Assembly (NCBI GenBank): GCA_964465355.1
Contig: CAYXJZ010000009.1
Location: 1 to 60,594, forward strand
Reading direction: 5' to 3'
Origin: JAABTL01 sp964465355
Lineage (GTDB): Bacteria; Deinococcota; Deinococci; Deinococcales; Trueperaceae
DNA length: 60,594 bases
Shown here: piece by piece, positions 26,867-35,131 of the stretch
How positions within the stretch are numbered: position 1 is the stretch's first letter
Layout of the letters: every line of letters starts with the position of its first letter
Made by a program: the position numbers and the translations under genes
Notes under the pieces: generated by a model
Told to the model about the DNA's origin: nothing
Database searches by the model: none
What the model saw: the letters and a program-made list of their open reading frames with translations, nothing else

Positions 26867-28369
26867 ATGGCATCCGCGCGCGCGTCCGGCGTCCTGCTCC
26901 ACCCCACCTCGCTGCCCGGCCCCTTCGGCTCGGGTGAACTGGGCGAGCAGGCCTTGCGTTGGCTAGCCTGGCTGGCGGAGGCGGGCCAGCGTTGGTGGCA
27001 GGTGCTGCCGCTCGGGCCGACCGGCTACGGCGACAGCCCCTACCAGAGCTTCTCCTCCTTCGCGGGGAACCCCAACCTGATCAGCCTGGCCAGGCTGGCG
27101 GAGGAGGGCTGGCTGAGGACCGAGGAGCTGGAAGGGGCGCCGGACGGCGATCCCCTGCGCATCGACTTCGGCCCGCTGATCGAGTTCCGCGCCGCCCGCC
27201 TTGCCTTGGCCGCCGAGCGCTGGCGGGCCGGCGCCGACGCCGAGCAGCGCCATGCCTTCGAGTCCTTCTGTGCCCAGCACGCCTCCTGGTTGGACGACTA
27301 CGCCTTGTTCATGGCCCTCAAGCGCGCGCATGGCGGCCGACCATGGAACGCCTGGGCGGCCCCCCTACGCCGCCGCGAGACCGAGGCGCTGGCGGCCGCC
27401 CGCCTGCGGCACGCCGAGGCGATCCAGGCAGAGTCGCTGCTGCAATGGTGGTTCGATCGCCACTGGGGTGACGTGCGTCGGCGCGCGGATGAGCTGGGCA
27501 TCCGCGTGCTTGGCGACCTGCCCATCTTCGTGGCCTTCGACTCGGCCGACACCTGGGCCGCGCAGGAGCTGTTCTTCCTCGATGACGCAGGCAACCCCAC
27601 CGTGGTGGCCGGCGTGCCACCCGACTACTTCTCCGAGACCGGCCAGCGCTGGGGCAACCCGCTGTACCGCTGGGACCGCCACGCCGCCGACGGCTACGCC
27701 TGGTGGATCGCCAGGCTACGCCGCTGCCTCGAGCTCTACGACCTGGTGCGCATCGACCACTTCCGCGGCTTCGAGGCCTACTGGGAGATCCCGGCCAGCG
27801 AGGAGACCGCCGTGCAGGGGCGCTGGGTGGAGGGGCCGGGGCAGGCGCTGTTCGACGCCTTCGCCACCGCGTTCGGTGGCGCGGTCGACGGGCCCCTGCC
27901 CATCGTGGCCGAGGACCTTGGTGTCATGACGCCAGGCGTCGAGCGCCTACGTGACCACAACGGCCTGCCCGGCATGAAGGTGCTGCAGTTCGCCTGGGGC
28001 GGCGATCCCGACGATCCCTTCCTGCCCCACACCTACCCGGCCAACGCGGTGGTCTACACCGGCACCCACGACAACGACACCACCATCGGCTGGTACGCCC
28101 AGGCGCCAGAGGACGAGCGCGACCGGTTGCGGCGTTACCTGTCCTCTGACGGCCAGGACGTGGCCTGGGACCTGTGGCGCGCGGCGCAGGCATCGCCCGC
28201 CGACTTGGCCATCGTGCCCATGCAGGACCTGCTGCGGCTGGGGCACGAGGCGCGCATGAACCTGCCGGGGGCACCGGCAGGGAACTGGGGTTGGCGGTTC
28301 GAGTGGGCGCAGGTGCCAGATGGCTTGGCGGGGGCGTTGCGAGCGATGGGGAAAGCCTACGGGCGGTAG
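26867..28369 (+). CDS. malQ: 4-alpha-glucanotransferase (amylomaltase)
   Basis: Glycoside hydrolase family 77 enzyme that transfers alpha-1,4-glucan segments during glycogen/maltodextrin metabolism. The 500 residues show the family signatures: GVLLHPTSLPGPFGSGELG at the start, PYQSFSSFAGNPNLI, VRIDHFRGFEAYWEIP with the nucleophile Asp, PIVAEDLGVMTPGV with the acid/base Glu, and GTHDNDTTIGWY. The ATG follows CAGGAGGT at 5-6 nt. It lies 27 bp after the permease genes and may share their transcript, which would fit a sugar substrate for that importer. Confidence 0.96.
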   Translation: MASARASGVLLHPTSLPGPFGSGELGEQALRWLAWLAEAGQRWWQVLPLGPTGYGDSPYQSFSSFAGNPNLISLARLAEEGWLRTEELEGAPDGDPLRIDFGPLIEFRAARLALAAERWRAGADAEQRHAFESFCAQHASWLDDYALFMALKRAHGGRPWNAWAAPLRRRETEALAAARLRHAEAIQAESLLQWWFDRHWGDVRRRADELGIRVLGDLPIFVAFDSADTWAAQELFFLDDAGNPTVVAGVPPDYFSETGQRWGNPLYRWDRHAADGYAWWIARLRRCLELYDLVRIDHFRGFEAYWEIPASEETAVQGRWVEGPGQALFDAFATAFGGAVDGPLPIVAEDLGVMTPGVERLRDHNGLPGMKVLQFAWGGDPDDPFLPHTYPANAVVYTGTHDNDTTIGWYAQAPEDERDRLRRYLSSDGQDVAWDLWRAAQASPADLAIVPMQDLLRLGHEARMNLPGAPAGNWGWRFEWAQVPDGLAGALRAMGKAYGR

Positions 28370-28507
28370 GACGGGTGTGTCGGCGAGCCCAGAAACAGAG
28401 GGCCAGCTGCAGCTATGTCGCGCATGAAACTTCTCCGACGATGTTCGTCCACTATCATGATCAATGACCCTTCGACAACCTGAGAGGCTGCGCACGCAGG
28501 CGGCTGT

Positions 28508-30046
28508 GTGAGCGGTGTCCGTGCTCCGGATCTTCCACTGCCGTTCGCGCGTGTAGCCACCGGGGTCACGGGACTCGACGAGATCCTGTTGGGCGGCCTG
28601 CCTGAGCATGGGGTCTACCTTGTCAAGGGCGGCACCGGGACCGGCAAGACCACGCTGGGCTTGCAGTTCCTGCTGGAGGGCGTGGAGCGGGGGCAGACCT
28701 GCCTGTTCGTGAGCCTCTCGCAGTCGACCCGCATGCTCGAGCGCATCGCGGCCTCGCACGGCTGGTCGCTCCGGGGTGTGCACGTCCACGCCATCACGCC
28801 CAACGATGTCCTGCGCCAGCAGCGCGGCCAGCAGGACGTGTTCGTGTCCGACGAGGTCGAACTCGTCGACCTGGCCGAACGCATCCGCGAGGTGGTAGAG
28901 CGCGTGCGTCCCGACCGTCTCGTGTTCGACTCGCTGAGCTTCATCGAGATCCTGGCGACGGCTCCCGGCCGTTTCGAGCAGGAGCTGGCCGCCCTGGTCG
29001 AGCTGCTCGGCAGCCTGCAGGTGACCTCCCTTTTCGTGTTGAACGAAGGGGGTAGCGGGACCACCGACATGATCACCGATGGCGCCATCAACCTCGAGCA
29101 CCTGGAGGAGGACTTCGCGGGCATCCGCTACCGACTGCGGGTCCAGAAGGTGCGCGGGAGCGCGTTCCGCGGCGGCCACCACGACTTCGAGATCGTGCGC
29201 GGCGGCCTGCAGGTGTACCCGCGCCTCACGCTGACCCACCGCGGCCGCTACGCCGAGGAACAGGGTGGCCGCAAGCGGGTGAGCTTCGCCAGCGACATCG
29301 AGTCGCTCGACCGGCTGGTCGGCGGCGGGCTCAACGCGGGCACCTCCTGCCTGATCCGCGGTCCATCGGGTGTGGGCAAGTCCAGCCTGGCGACGCGCTA
29401 CACCTACGCGGCGGCCGAACGCGGACAACGCACGGTGTACTTCCTGTTCGAGGAGGTGCGCGACACCTTCCTGCGGCGCTCGGCAGCCTTGCACATGGAC
29501 CTGCAGCCGCACGTCGATGCCGATCGCGTGCGGGCCCTGCAGGTGGGCGGCACCAGCGTCCTGCCCGGCGAGCTGGCTACCCACATCCGCGAGAGCGTGG
29601 CTTGGGGGGCCGAGCTGGTGGTGATCGACTCGCTCTCCGGCTACTACCAGTCGCTACCCGACGAGCGGCTGTTGCTCTCCGAGATCCGGGACGTGATCCG
29701 CTACCTCAGCGAACGCGGGGTGCTGTCCATCGTGACGCTGGCGCAGCGGCCCGATCCGGCGGGGGCCGAGGCGATCCCGCTCGACGCGCTCGACATCAGC
29801 GAGAGCGTGGACGTGACCATCAGCCTGCAGTTCATCGAGTCGGGCGATGCCCTGACCAAAGGCATGTCGGTCGTCAAGCGGCGCGACGGCGATCACGAGA
29901 AGAGCATGCGGGAGCTGGTCATCGACCGGCACGGCCTCAGATTGGGCAGGGTACTGCCGCGCTCCGGGATCATGGCCTCTGGCGACACTCAGCCGCCTGT
30001 CAGCGGCAGCTCCCTCCTGGACGATGATGGTCACGCCGAGGGATGA
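28508..30046 (+). CDS. KaiC-like double RecA-fold ATPase
   Basis: A 512-residue protein with two KaiC domains. Domain 1 has Walker A GGTGTGKTT (41-49) and Walker B RLVFDSLSF. Domain 2 has GPSGVGKSS (285-293) and LVVIDSLSG. In KaiC each domain carries a pair of catalytic Glu after the third strand. Domain 2 keeps it (FLFEEVRDT, E315/E316), while domain 1 has SLSQST instead (S71/Q72). The C-terminal tail is short, and the Ser-Thr phosphorylation pair of cyanobacterial KaiC is not obvious. GTG 28508 is the start, with no clear ribosome binding site. The next gene encodes a diguanylate cyclase and overlaps by 23 bp. Confidence 0.9.
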   Translation: MSGVRAPDLPLPFARVATGVTGLDEILLGGLPEHGVYLVKGGTGTGKTTLGLQFLLEGVERGQTCLFVSLSQSTRMLERIAASHGWSLRGVHVHAITPNDVLRQQRGQQDVFVSDEVELVDLAERIREVVERVRPDRLVFDSLSFIEILATAPGRFEQELAALVELLGSLQVTSLFVLNEGGSGTTDMITDGAINLEHLEEDFAGIRYRLRVQKVRGSAFRGGHHDFEIVRGGLQVYPRLTLTHRGRYAEEQGGRKRVSFASDIESLDRLVGGGLNAGTSCLIRGPSGVGKSSLATRYTYAAAERGQRTVYFLFEEVRDTFLRRSAALHMDLQPHVDADRVRALQVGGTSVLPGELATHIRESVAWGAELVVIDSLSGYYQSLPDERLLLSEIRDVIRYLSERGVLSIVTLAQRPDPAGAEAIPLDALDISESVDVTISLQFIESGDALTKGMSVVKRRDGDHEKSMRELVIDRHGLRLGRVLPRSGIMASGDTQPPVSGSSLLDDDGHAEG

Positions 30047-30941
30047 CGGCTTCGTCCTGGTGTTCGCCCCGGGCATCGACAACGCTGGGATGATCGTGCG
30101 CAAGCTGCGCGAGGCGGGGCTGCCTTGCCTGGTGTGCGTCGACGCGGAGGAGCTCGACACACGTTTGAGTGGCCCAAGCGAGGACCTGGCTGCCGTGGTG
30201 GTCACCGCGATGGGCGTGCGCAAGGGCGCGGGCCCGCCGATCGCGAGGTTCAAGGCCGGTGAGCCGACCTGGTCGGCGCTGCCGATCATCCTCCTGGCGC
30301 CACCGGGCGCCGTGGACCTCGCTCCGTGGCCGCACACCACGCTGTTGACGCAGCCGACCACCGCCAAGCAACTGATCGAGGTCGTCAAGCGATCGGTCGA
30401 GTCCCGAGGCCTCCAGCATCTGCTGGCCAGCGCCAGCCAGGACCTCCGCCGCATCGCCCTCCAGGATCCACTGACCGGCCTTCCCAACCGCACGGCCCTC
30501 TACGAACGGATGCGGACGTTACAGCACGAACGTCGTGGCTCGCACGGCGGCTTCTCCGCGATCTTCGTCGACCTCAACGACTTCAAGCGCATCAACGATG
30601 ACCACGGCCACGCCGTCGGTGACGAGGTGCTGCAGCAGGTGAGCGCGCACCTGATCGCCGCCATCCGCTCCACCGACTACGTGGCCAGATGGGGCGGCGA
30701 CGAGTTCGTGGTGCTGCTGGTGGGCACGACAGGTACCGGCCTGGTCGCCGACACCGTGCGTCGACTCGGTGAGGGGGCCGACCTGCATCTCCCGTCGCTG
30801 GCCGATCCCATCCGGGTGTCGTTCAGCGTGGGGCGTCTCGACGACATCGAGCCGGAGCAGGCGCCTGAGGAGATCCTGGCTGTCGCAGACGGCAGGATGT
30901 ACGAGCATAAGCGGGCGCAGCGGCGGCAAAGCGATCGCTAG
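30024..30941 (+). CDS. Diguanylate cyclase with N-terminal receiver-like domain
   Basis: A 305-residue protein. Residues about 5-125 look like a degenerate response-regulator receiver domain (FVLVFAPGIDNAGMIVRKL). Residues about 140-300 form a GGDEF domain with all active-site parts: DPLTGLPNRTAL, FVDLNDFKRINDDHGHAVGD and RWGGDEFVVLL. An RSTD motif five residues before GGDEF matches the inhibitory I-site for product feedback. The enzyme should make cyclic di-GMP. The ATG lies inside the KaiC-like gene, so the two are coupled, suggesting that KaiC controls this cyclase. Confidence 0.9.
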   Translation: MMVTPRDDGFVLVFAPGIDNAGMIVRKLREAGLPCLVCVDAEELDTRLSGPSEDLAAVVVTAMGVRKGAGPPIARFKAGEPTWSALPIILLAPPGAVDLAPWPHTTLLTQPTTAKQLIEVVKRSVESRGLQHLLASASQDLRRIALQDPLTGLPNRTALYERMRTLQHERRGSHGGFSAIFVDLNDFKRINDDHGHAVGDEVLQQVSAHLIAAIRSTDYVARWGGDEFVVLLVGTTGTGLVADTVRRLGEGADLHLPSLADPIRVSFSVGRLDDIEPEQAPEEILAVADGRMYEHKRAQRRQSDR

Positions 30942-31004
30942 GGAAGGCGGCGCAGCCGATGCGCATCGAACTCCGTAGGCTCGACCAAGTGCTCGAGTCG
31001 GGTC

Positions 31005-32429
31005 TCAGTACGAGTCCACCATCTGCAGCCTCGTCATCGACATGTCCACGCCGACAGCGCAGGACGGCTTGGTCGGATCGGGCGACGTCCAGCCTGCACT
31101 GATGTCCTCCGCGCGGTAGGCGACGAGCGGAAGGCCATCGGGTGTCAGCGCTACGGCCGGCTGCCGCAGGAACCAGAACCCGACGGTGCAGTTGTGATAG
31201 AGGAAGATGTCGTCCGCGGGGATCTCGTTGGCCAGCTCCACCCTGGCGAGCGACCAGTCGACCGAACCATAGCGGCCGACGCAGTCGCCGTCGCAGTAGG
31301 CGAGCAGGATGCTTCCGCGCACGGTGTAGGCCAGGCGGGGGCGATCCTGCTGGTCGAGCACGAGGTCGATGCCGTCCCCAAGGTCGTTGCCTTCGCCGCT
31401 GTTGAGCAGCGCGGTGCCCGACCACGTCTCACCGTCAGCAGCGGTGCAGTCCTCGTCGCACTCGAAGTAGGCGAGGTAGTGATCAGGCCCATCGGCGCCA
31501 AGGAAGGCGAGGCGCACACCGCCGTCGGAGCTGAGGCCCATCGTCACAGCTGGCGCGACCTCGGCGATGTAACGGTCCGAGTAGGCCTCTGCAAGACCGA
31601 TGCCTGGCCAGTTGTCGACCTCCTCGTTGCCGCAGTCGACATCACAGCGCAGGTAGGCCACGAGGTCGGCATCGCCCACCGGGATGACGGTGGCCACGTG
31701 TGCAACGCCGTCGGCATCGAAGGCGAGGGTGGGCTCTAGCCAGGACTGCTCGCTGATGGTGCTGCCGGTCCAGTTCGCAGCGTCGAGGCAGTTGGCGTCG
31801 CAGGCGAAGAGGCGCGTGCCCGGCTCGGGTGCGCCGATGCCGAGGTAGGCCTGGTATGCGTGCATGAGGAAGCGCGGGCGGCCCTGCTGATCGAGCGCGA
31901 AGGCGCTGCCGGTCAGTTCCCAGTCGGCTTGGTGTTCGTGGATGACGCTGGACCGCCAGCCGCTGCTCTCGCTGCAGTCGCCGGAGCAGTTGGCGTAGAT
32001 GACCGAGTCATAGGTGCTGAAGAGGAGGTGCAGGGTGTCCGCAGCGTCGAGCACGATGAGGGCGGTGTGCACCGAGCCGGCCTCGCCGGTCGGGAAGTCG
32101 ACCGTCCGCACCTGCTCGGCCTCGCTGCAGCCCACCGGGCAGAAGGCGTAGACGGCGCCCGAGCCGGCCACGATCGGGTAGACCATGTGCAGGTTCCCCT
32201 GCGAGTCGGTGCGGATGCGCGGGTCGCCCGTGTTGTGGACCTCTGCACCCGTCGGGAGGAAGAAGGCTTCGGCGAAGGCCGCGCCGGCTAGGTTGAGCAC
32301 GATGGCGAGCGCTGCCATGAGCGCCAGGCCGGCGGGGCGGCGGACGGGCGCTCGGCGAAGAGGGGCGAGAGGGAACTTGGTGTGGCGGACATCGTGCGGC
32401 TGCTTGCTGCAGCGGTGGTCGGTTGACAT
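31005..32429 (-). CDS. Secreted protein with six Cys-x3-Cys repeats
   Basis: A 474-residue exported protein. A long basic N-terminus is followed by a hydrophobic segment (GLALMAALAIVLNLAGAAFA) that reads as a signal peptide ending at AFA-EA. The mature part contains six repeats with a Cys-x3-Cys pair, most followed by a Trp 5-8 residues later: CPVGC, CSGDC, CDANC, CDVDC, CDEDC and CDGDC. Between them are strand-rich segments with DxxGxxH-like turns (RTDSQGNLHMVYP, DADGVAHVATV), as in beta-propeller blades. A six-bladed propeller with one disulfide per blade is my inference. I chose ATG 32429; the frame extends upstream. Confidence 0.65.
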   Translation of the reverse strand: MSTDHRCSKQPHDVRHTKFPLAPLRRAPVRRPAGLALMAALAIVLNLAGAAFAEAFFLPTGAEVHNTGDPRIRTDSQGNLHMVYPIVAGSGAVYAFCPVGCSEAEQVRTVDFPTGEAGSVHTALIVLDAADTLHLLFSTYDSVIYANCSGDCSESSGWRSSVIHEHQADWELTGSAFALDQQGRPRFLMHAYQAYLGIGAPEPGTRLFACDANCLDAANWTGSTISEQSWLEPTLAFDADGVAHVATVIPVGDADLVAYLRCDVDCGNEEVDNWPGIGLAEAYSDRYIAEVAPAVTMGLSSDGGVRLAFLGADGPDHYLAYFECDEDCTAADGETWSGTALLNSGEGNDLGDGIDLVLDQQDRPRLAYTVRGSILLAYCDGDCVGRYGSVDWSLARVELANEIPADDIFLYHNCTVGFWFLRQPAVALTPDGLPLVAYRAEDISAGWTSPDPTKPSCAVGVDMSMTRLQMVDSY

Positions 32430-32548
32430 GTCCGGGCCATGATCGCAGAACTGCACCGTCGGATCGGGACGTGGAAGCGAAGGGGAGTACCCAGCATGGC
32501 CGCCAACCCTCATCGACCTCCCGTAGGCTCATCACGGGAGTCAGGCTC

Positions 32549-33100
32549 ATGAGCACGCGGCTGAAACCGATCCAACCCTGGGAGGCGCTGTGGAGAAGCG
32601 CCTTCGCCATCGACCGCCACGGCCACACCTGGACGGTGGGCGTGCACTACCTCGAGGACGAGGACAAGGCCATCCGGCTGTACCGGGACGGCGAGTTCCT
32701 GGAGCAGGGCCGTTCCCCCGCCCGCTTCGAGCTGCCTGCCGGGGCGGTCATCGAGGTGGCCACCACCTTCTACAAGCTGAAGCACGTGCGGCTGGTCGAT
32801 GGTGGCGAGGTGGTCGACCTCCAGCCGGTGCCGGGCAGCGCGGAGGCCTGGCGTGCGCGTCTGGCGCGCGAGTACCCGAAGGCGAGCCGCGTGGCCGACG
32901 CCCTGTCTTGGGCCGTGCTGCTGGTGGCCTTCCTGACGCAGGTGCCGCAGCTCATCGGCCTGGTGGCCGGGCTGTTCGGGGTCGCGGTGCCGTTCGGCCT
33001 GAGCCTGCCTGGATGGCTCAACACCACCCTGTCGTTCCTTGGGCTGGCGGCGGCCGTCGACCGCTCCTTGAGCATGAAGTACAACCCCTGGATCGACTAG
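32549..33100 (+). CDS. Hypothetical protein with C-terminal membrane segments
   Basis: A 183-residue protein. The N-terminal 105 residues are soluble and strand-rich (FAIDRHGHTWTVGVHYLEDE, IRLYRDGEFLEQG). Two hydrophobic segments follow (VLLVAFLTQVPQLIGLVAGLF and LNTTLSFLGLAAAV). ATG 32549 is the best start; the frame upstream to 32423 lies in the promoter region shared with the divergent secreted-protein gene. No family is recognised. Confidence 0.6.
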   Translation: MSTRLKPIQPWEALWRSAFAIDRHGHTWTVGVHYLEDEDKAIRLYRDGEFLEQGRSPARFELPAGAVIEVATTFYKLKHVRLVDGGEVVDLQPVPGSAEAWRARLAREYPKASRVADALSWAVLLVAFLTQVPQLIGLVAGLFGVAVPFGLSLPGWLNTTLSFLGLAAAVDRSLSMKYNPWID

Positions 33101-33105
33101 GGCGC

Positions 33106-34533
33106 TCAGCCGACGGCGGCGCCGAACCACGTCGGCAGCTTGCTGAGCAGGTCCTGCTGGTCATCACCGACCCAGGCCACGTGCCCGTCGGGACGCAGCA
33201 GCACAGCCGGCACGTCCAGCTCCTCGCTGACGTCCACGACGTGGTCGATCCGGTCCGCCCAGCCTGCCACCGAGAGCCGGCCGGTCTGGTCGAGCAGCAG
33301 CCCGCGGCCACCGTGCATCAGTGCGTAGAGGCGTCCCCGCTTCAGGCCGACGTCCCGCAGCCGCCGTCCGAGCAGCTCATGCCCTTCACCGAAGTCGTAG
33401 CGGATCCCGATGGCGGTGATCTTCTCGATCAGGTAACGGCTGACGTCGCCTACGTCCATCAGCTCCGTCAGCAGCCGGCGCACAGCTTGGGGGCCTGGCT
33501 CGGTGGAGAGCAGCTCGGCCTGCGCGCGGGTGTTGTTCAGCACCTCGGCGGCGACCGGGTGACGTTCCGCGTGATAGCTGTCCAGCAGCCCTTCTGGCGC
33601 CCAGCCACCCAGCTCGGCGGCCAGCTTCCAACCGAGGTTGAAGGCGTCCTGGATGCCGAGGTTGAGGCCCTGCCCGCCCAGCGGCGGGTGGACGTGCGCC
33701 GCGTCGCCGGCCAGGAACACGCGCCCGACGCGGTAGCGATCGGCCTGCCGGGTGGCGTCACCGAAACGGGACAGCCAGCGCGGTGCGTGGACCCCGAAGT
33801 CGGTGCCGGCGTAGGCCTGCAGCTGTCGCTTGAACTCGTCGAGGGTGGGCGGCACCGAACGGTCTTCGGCCACCTTCTCGGCTGGCACGACGACGCGGAA
33901 CAGCCCACCCCCTGACGGCCCGACACCGAAGCCCTTGTGGGTCTTGCGCACCTCGGCCACCACCGCGGCCAAGGTCTCTGGCGGTGTGGTCAGCTCCATC
34001 TCGCCGAGCAACCACGCTGTCCTCGCGGCTTCGCCCGGGAAGCCGACGCCGAGCAGCTTGCGAACCGTGCTGCGTCCGCCGTCGCAGCCGACGAGGTAGC
34101 GAGAGCGCAGGTGGCTGCCGTCGGCCAGCTCGACGCTCACCCCCTCATCGTCCTGGCTCAGCCCCATCAGCTCATGGCCGCGGCGGATCTCTGCGCCGAG
34201 CTCGGTGGCGCGCTCGGTCAGGAGGCGGTCGGTGGTGGGCTGCGGGATCCCAAGGATGTAGGGATGCGCGGTGTCGAGCCGCTCGGGCCAAGGCTTGTCG
34301 ATGGCCGCGAAGTGACCGCCACCCGGGTACCGCTGGCCGTGCGCGAGGAACCGCTCGAGCAGGCCGCGCTGGTCCATGATCTCGATGCTGCGCACGTGCA
34401 GGCCGAGCGACCTGACCTGCTTCGTCGGCTCCGCCTCCTTCTCCAACACCAGCACATGCACGCCATGCAGGCGCAACTCACTGGCCAGCATCACACCGGT
34501 CGGTCCGCCGCCTGCCACGATCACGTCGAACAT
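33106..34533 (-). CDS. rox: FAD monooxygenase, rifampicin monooxygenase-like (Rox)
   Basis: A 475-residue class A flavoprotein hydroxylase. It begins with the FAD-binding motif MFDVIVAGGGPTGVMLASEL, has the DG motif YLVGCDGGRSTVRKLLGVGF and the GD motif RVFLAGDAAHVHPPLGGQGL, and ends with the thioredoxin-like C-terminal domain DVPAVLLRPDGHVAWVG. From memory, the start, the LLGVGFPGE region and the VRKTHKGFGVGP segment are very close to actinobacterial Rox enzymes, which hydroxylate and inactivate rifampicin. The ATG has GGAGGT at 5 nt. A rifamycin-associated-element-like sequence lies upstream. Horizontal acquisition is plausible. Confidence 0.85.
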   Translation of the reverse strand: MFDVIVAGGGPTGVMLASELRLHGVHVLVLEKEAEPTKQVRSLGLHVRSIEIMDQRGLLERFLAHGQRYPGGGHFAAIDKPWPERLDTAHPYILGIPQPTTDRLLTERATELGAEIRRGHELMGLSQDDEGVSVELADGSHLRSRYLVGCDGGRSTVRKLLGVGFPGEAARTAWLLGEMELTTPPETLAAVVAEVRKTHKGFGVGPSGGGLFRVVVPAEKVAEDRSVPPTLDEFKRQLQAYAGTDFGVHAPRWLSRFGDATRQADRYRVGRVFLAGDAAHVHPPLGGQGLNLGIQDAFNLGWKLAAELGGWAPEGLLDSYHAERHPVAAEVLNNTRAQAELLSTEPGPQAVRRLLTELMDVGDVSRYLIEKITAIGIRYDFGEGHELLGRRLRDVGLKRGRLYALMHGGRGLLLDQTGRLSVAGWADRIDHVVDVSEELDVPAVLLRPDGHVAWVGDDQQDLLSKLPTWFGAAVG

Positions 34534-34651
34534 CGGAACCTCCATGCGGCAAGGTCGCGTCTTGGCCGGTCGCGTCGCTTCGTAGGGCGGTGCGCATCGC
34601 CGGTCGTCTCCGCAGGTCTTGGCCGCGGCCGACCATTCTGCCTGAACGACA

Positions 34652-34670
34652 GGGGGTAGCGACAAGCCCC
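34652..34670 (-). promoter_or_regulatory. Rifamycin-associated element (RAE)-like inverted repeat
   Basis: GGGGGTAGCGACAAGCCCC matches the 19-bp RAE consensus that I remember (GGGGCTTGCGGCAAGSCCC) at 16 of 19 positions, and the reverse strand gives 15 of 19 with a perfect GGGGCTTG half-site. It lies about 120 bp upstream of the Rox-like gene. RAEs occur upstream of rifamycin-induced resistance genes in actinobacteria. A possible -10 box (CAGAAT) about 19 nt after TTGTCG would place the element over the -35 region. Confidence 0.6.
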
Positions 34671-34846
34671 CTGGTAGGGGATAGGGTGGAAGTGGAGGGG
34701 GTGGTCCACCTCCTTGGTGGTCGAGGGTCAGGATGTCGGGCTGATCTGCACGACCTTGGCACAGGCCTAGCTCAGCGGCCCGGGCAGCTCGAGATCGAAC
34801 AGACTAGGTACATGGGCGTCTGTCGTGCTTCGTGATCCATGGCAAG

Positions 34847-34872
34847 TGACCATGGTACATGACCATGGTACA
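34847..34872 (+). promoter_or_regulatory. Tandem operator of the Phd/PIN pair
   Basis: TGACCATGGTACA is repeated twice in direct contact (34847-34859, 34860-34872). Each copy contains the perfect palindrome ACCATGGT, so two dimers could bind 13 bp apart on one DNA face with a small twist. The ribosome binding site and ATG of the antitoxin follow within 30 bp, as expected for autorepression. Confidence 0.75.
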
Positions 34873-34900
34873 GTTGATCCGCGAGCTTGGAGGTGCACGC

Positions 34901-35131
34901 ATGCTCAAGACGGTGTCCAAATCCAAGTTCAAGCCCCAGGCGCTCGCCTACCTGCGCGAGGTCGAGGAGACACGTGTGCCGCTGATCATCACCGACCGCG
35001 GCGTTCCGGTCCTGAAGATCGAGCCCTACGCGCCCGTCGAGGACACGCTCGCACGTCTCCGCGGTTTCATCCTCCGCTACGACGACCCGCTCGAGCCCGT
35101 TGGACTGGAAGACTGGGACCTGCTCCCTTGA
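34901..35131 (+). CDS. Phd/YefM-type antitoxin
   Basis: A 76-residue antitoxin (KFKPQALAYLREVEETRVPLIITDRGVPVLKIEPY, then the acidic tail GFILRYDDPLEPVGLEDWDLL). I chose ATG 34901 because GGAGGT lies 6 nt upstream; the frame further upstream runs through the operator. The stop overlaps the TTG start of the PIN toxin gene. It should neutralise the toxin and repress the operon. Confidence 0.85.
   Translation: MLKTVSKSKFKPQALAYLREVEETRVPLIITDRGVPVLKIEPYAPVEDTLARLRGFILRYDDPLEPVGLEDWDLLP

Larger units (their letters stand above)
34534..34900. other. Regulatory intergenic region between rox and the antitoxin gene
   Basis: These 367 bp between divergent genes contain no convincing ORF. They hold the RAE-like element (34652-34670), a purine-rich stretch (about 34671-34720) and the tandem operator of the TA pair (34847-34872). 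Confidence 0.7.
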
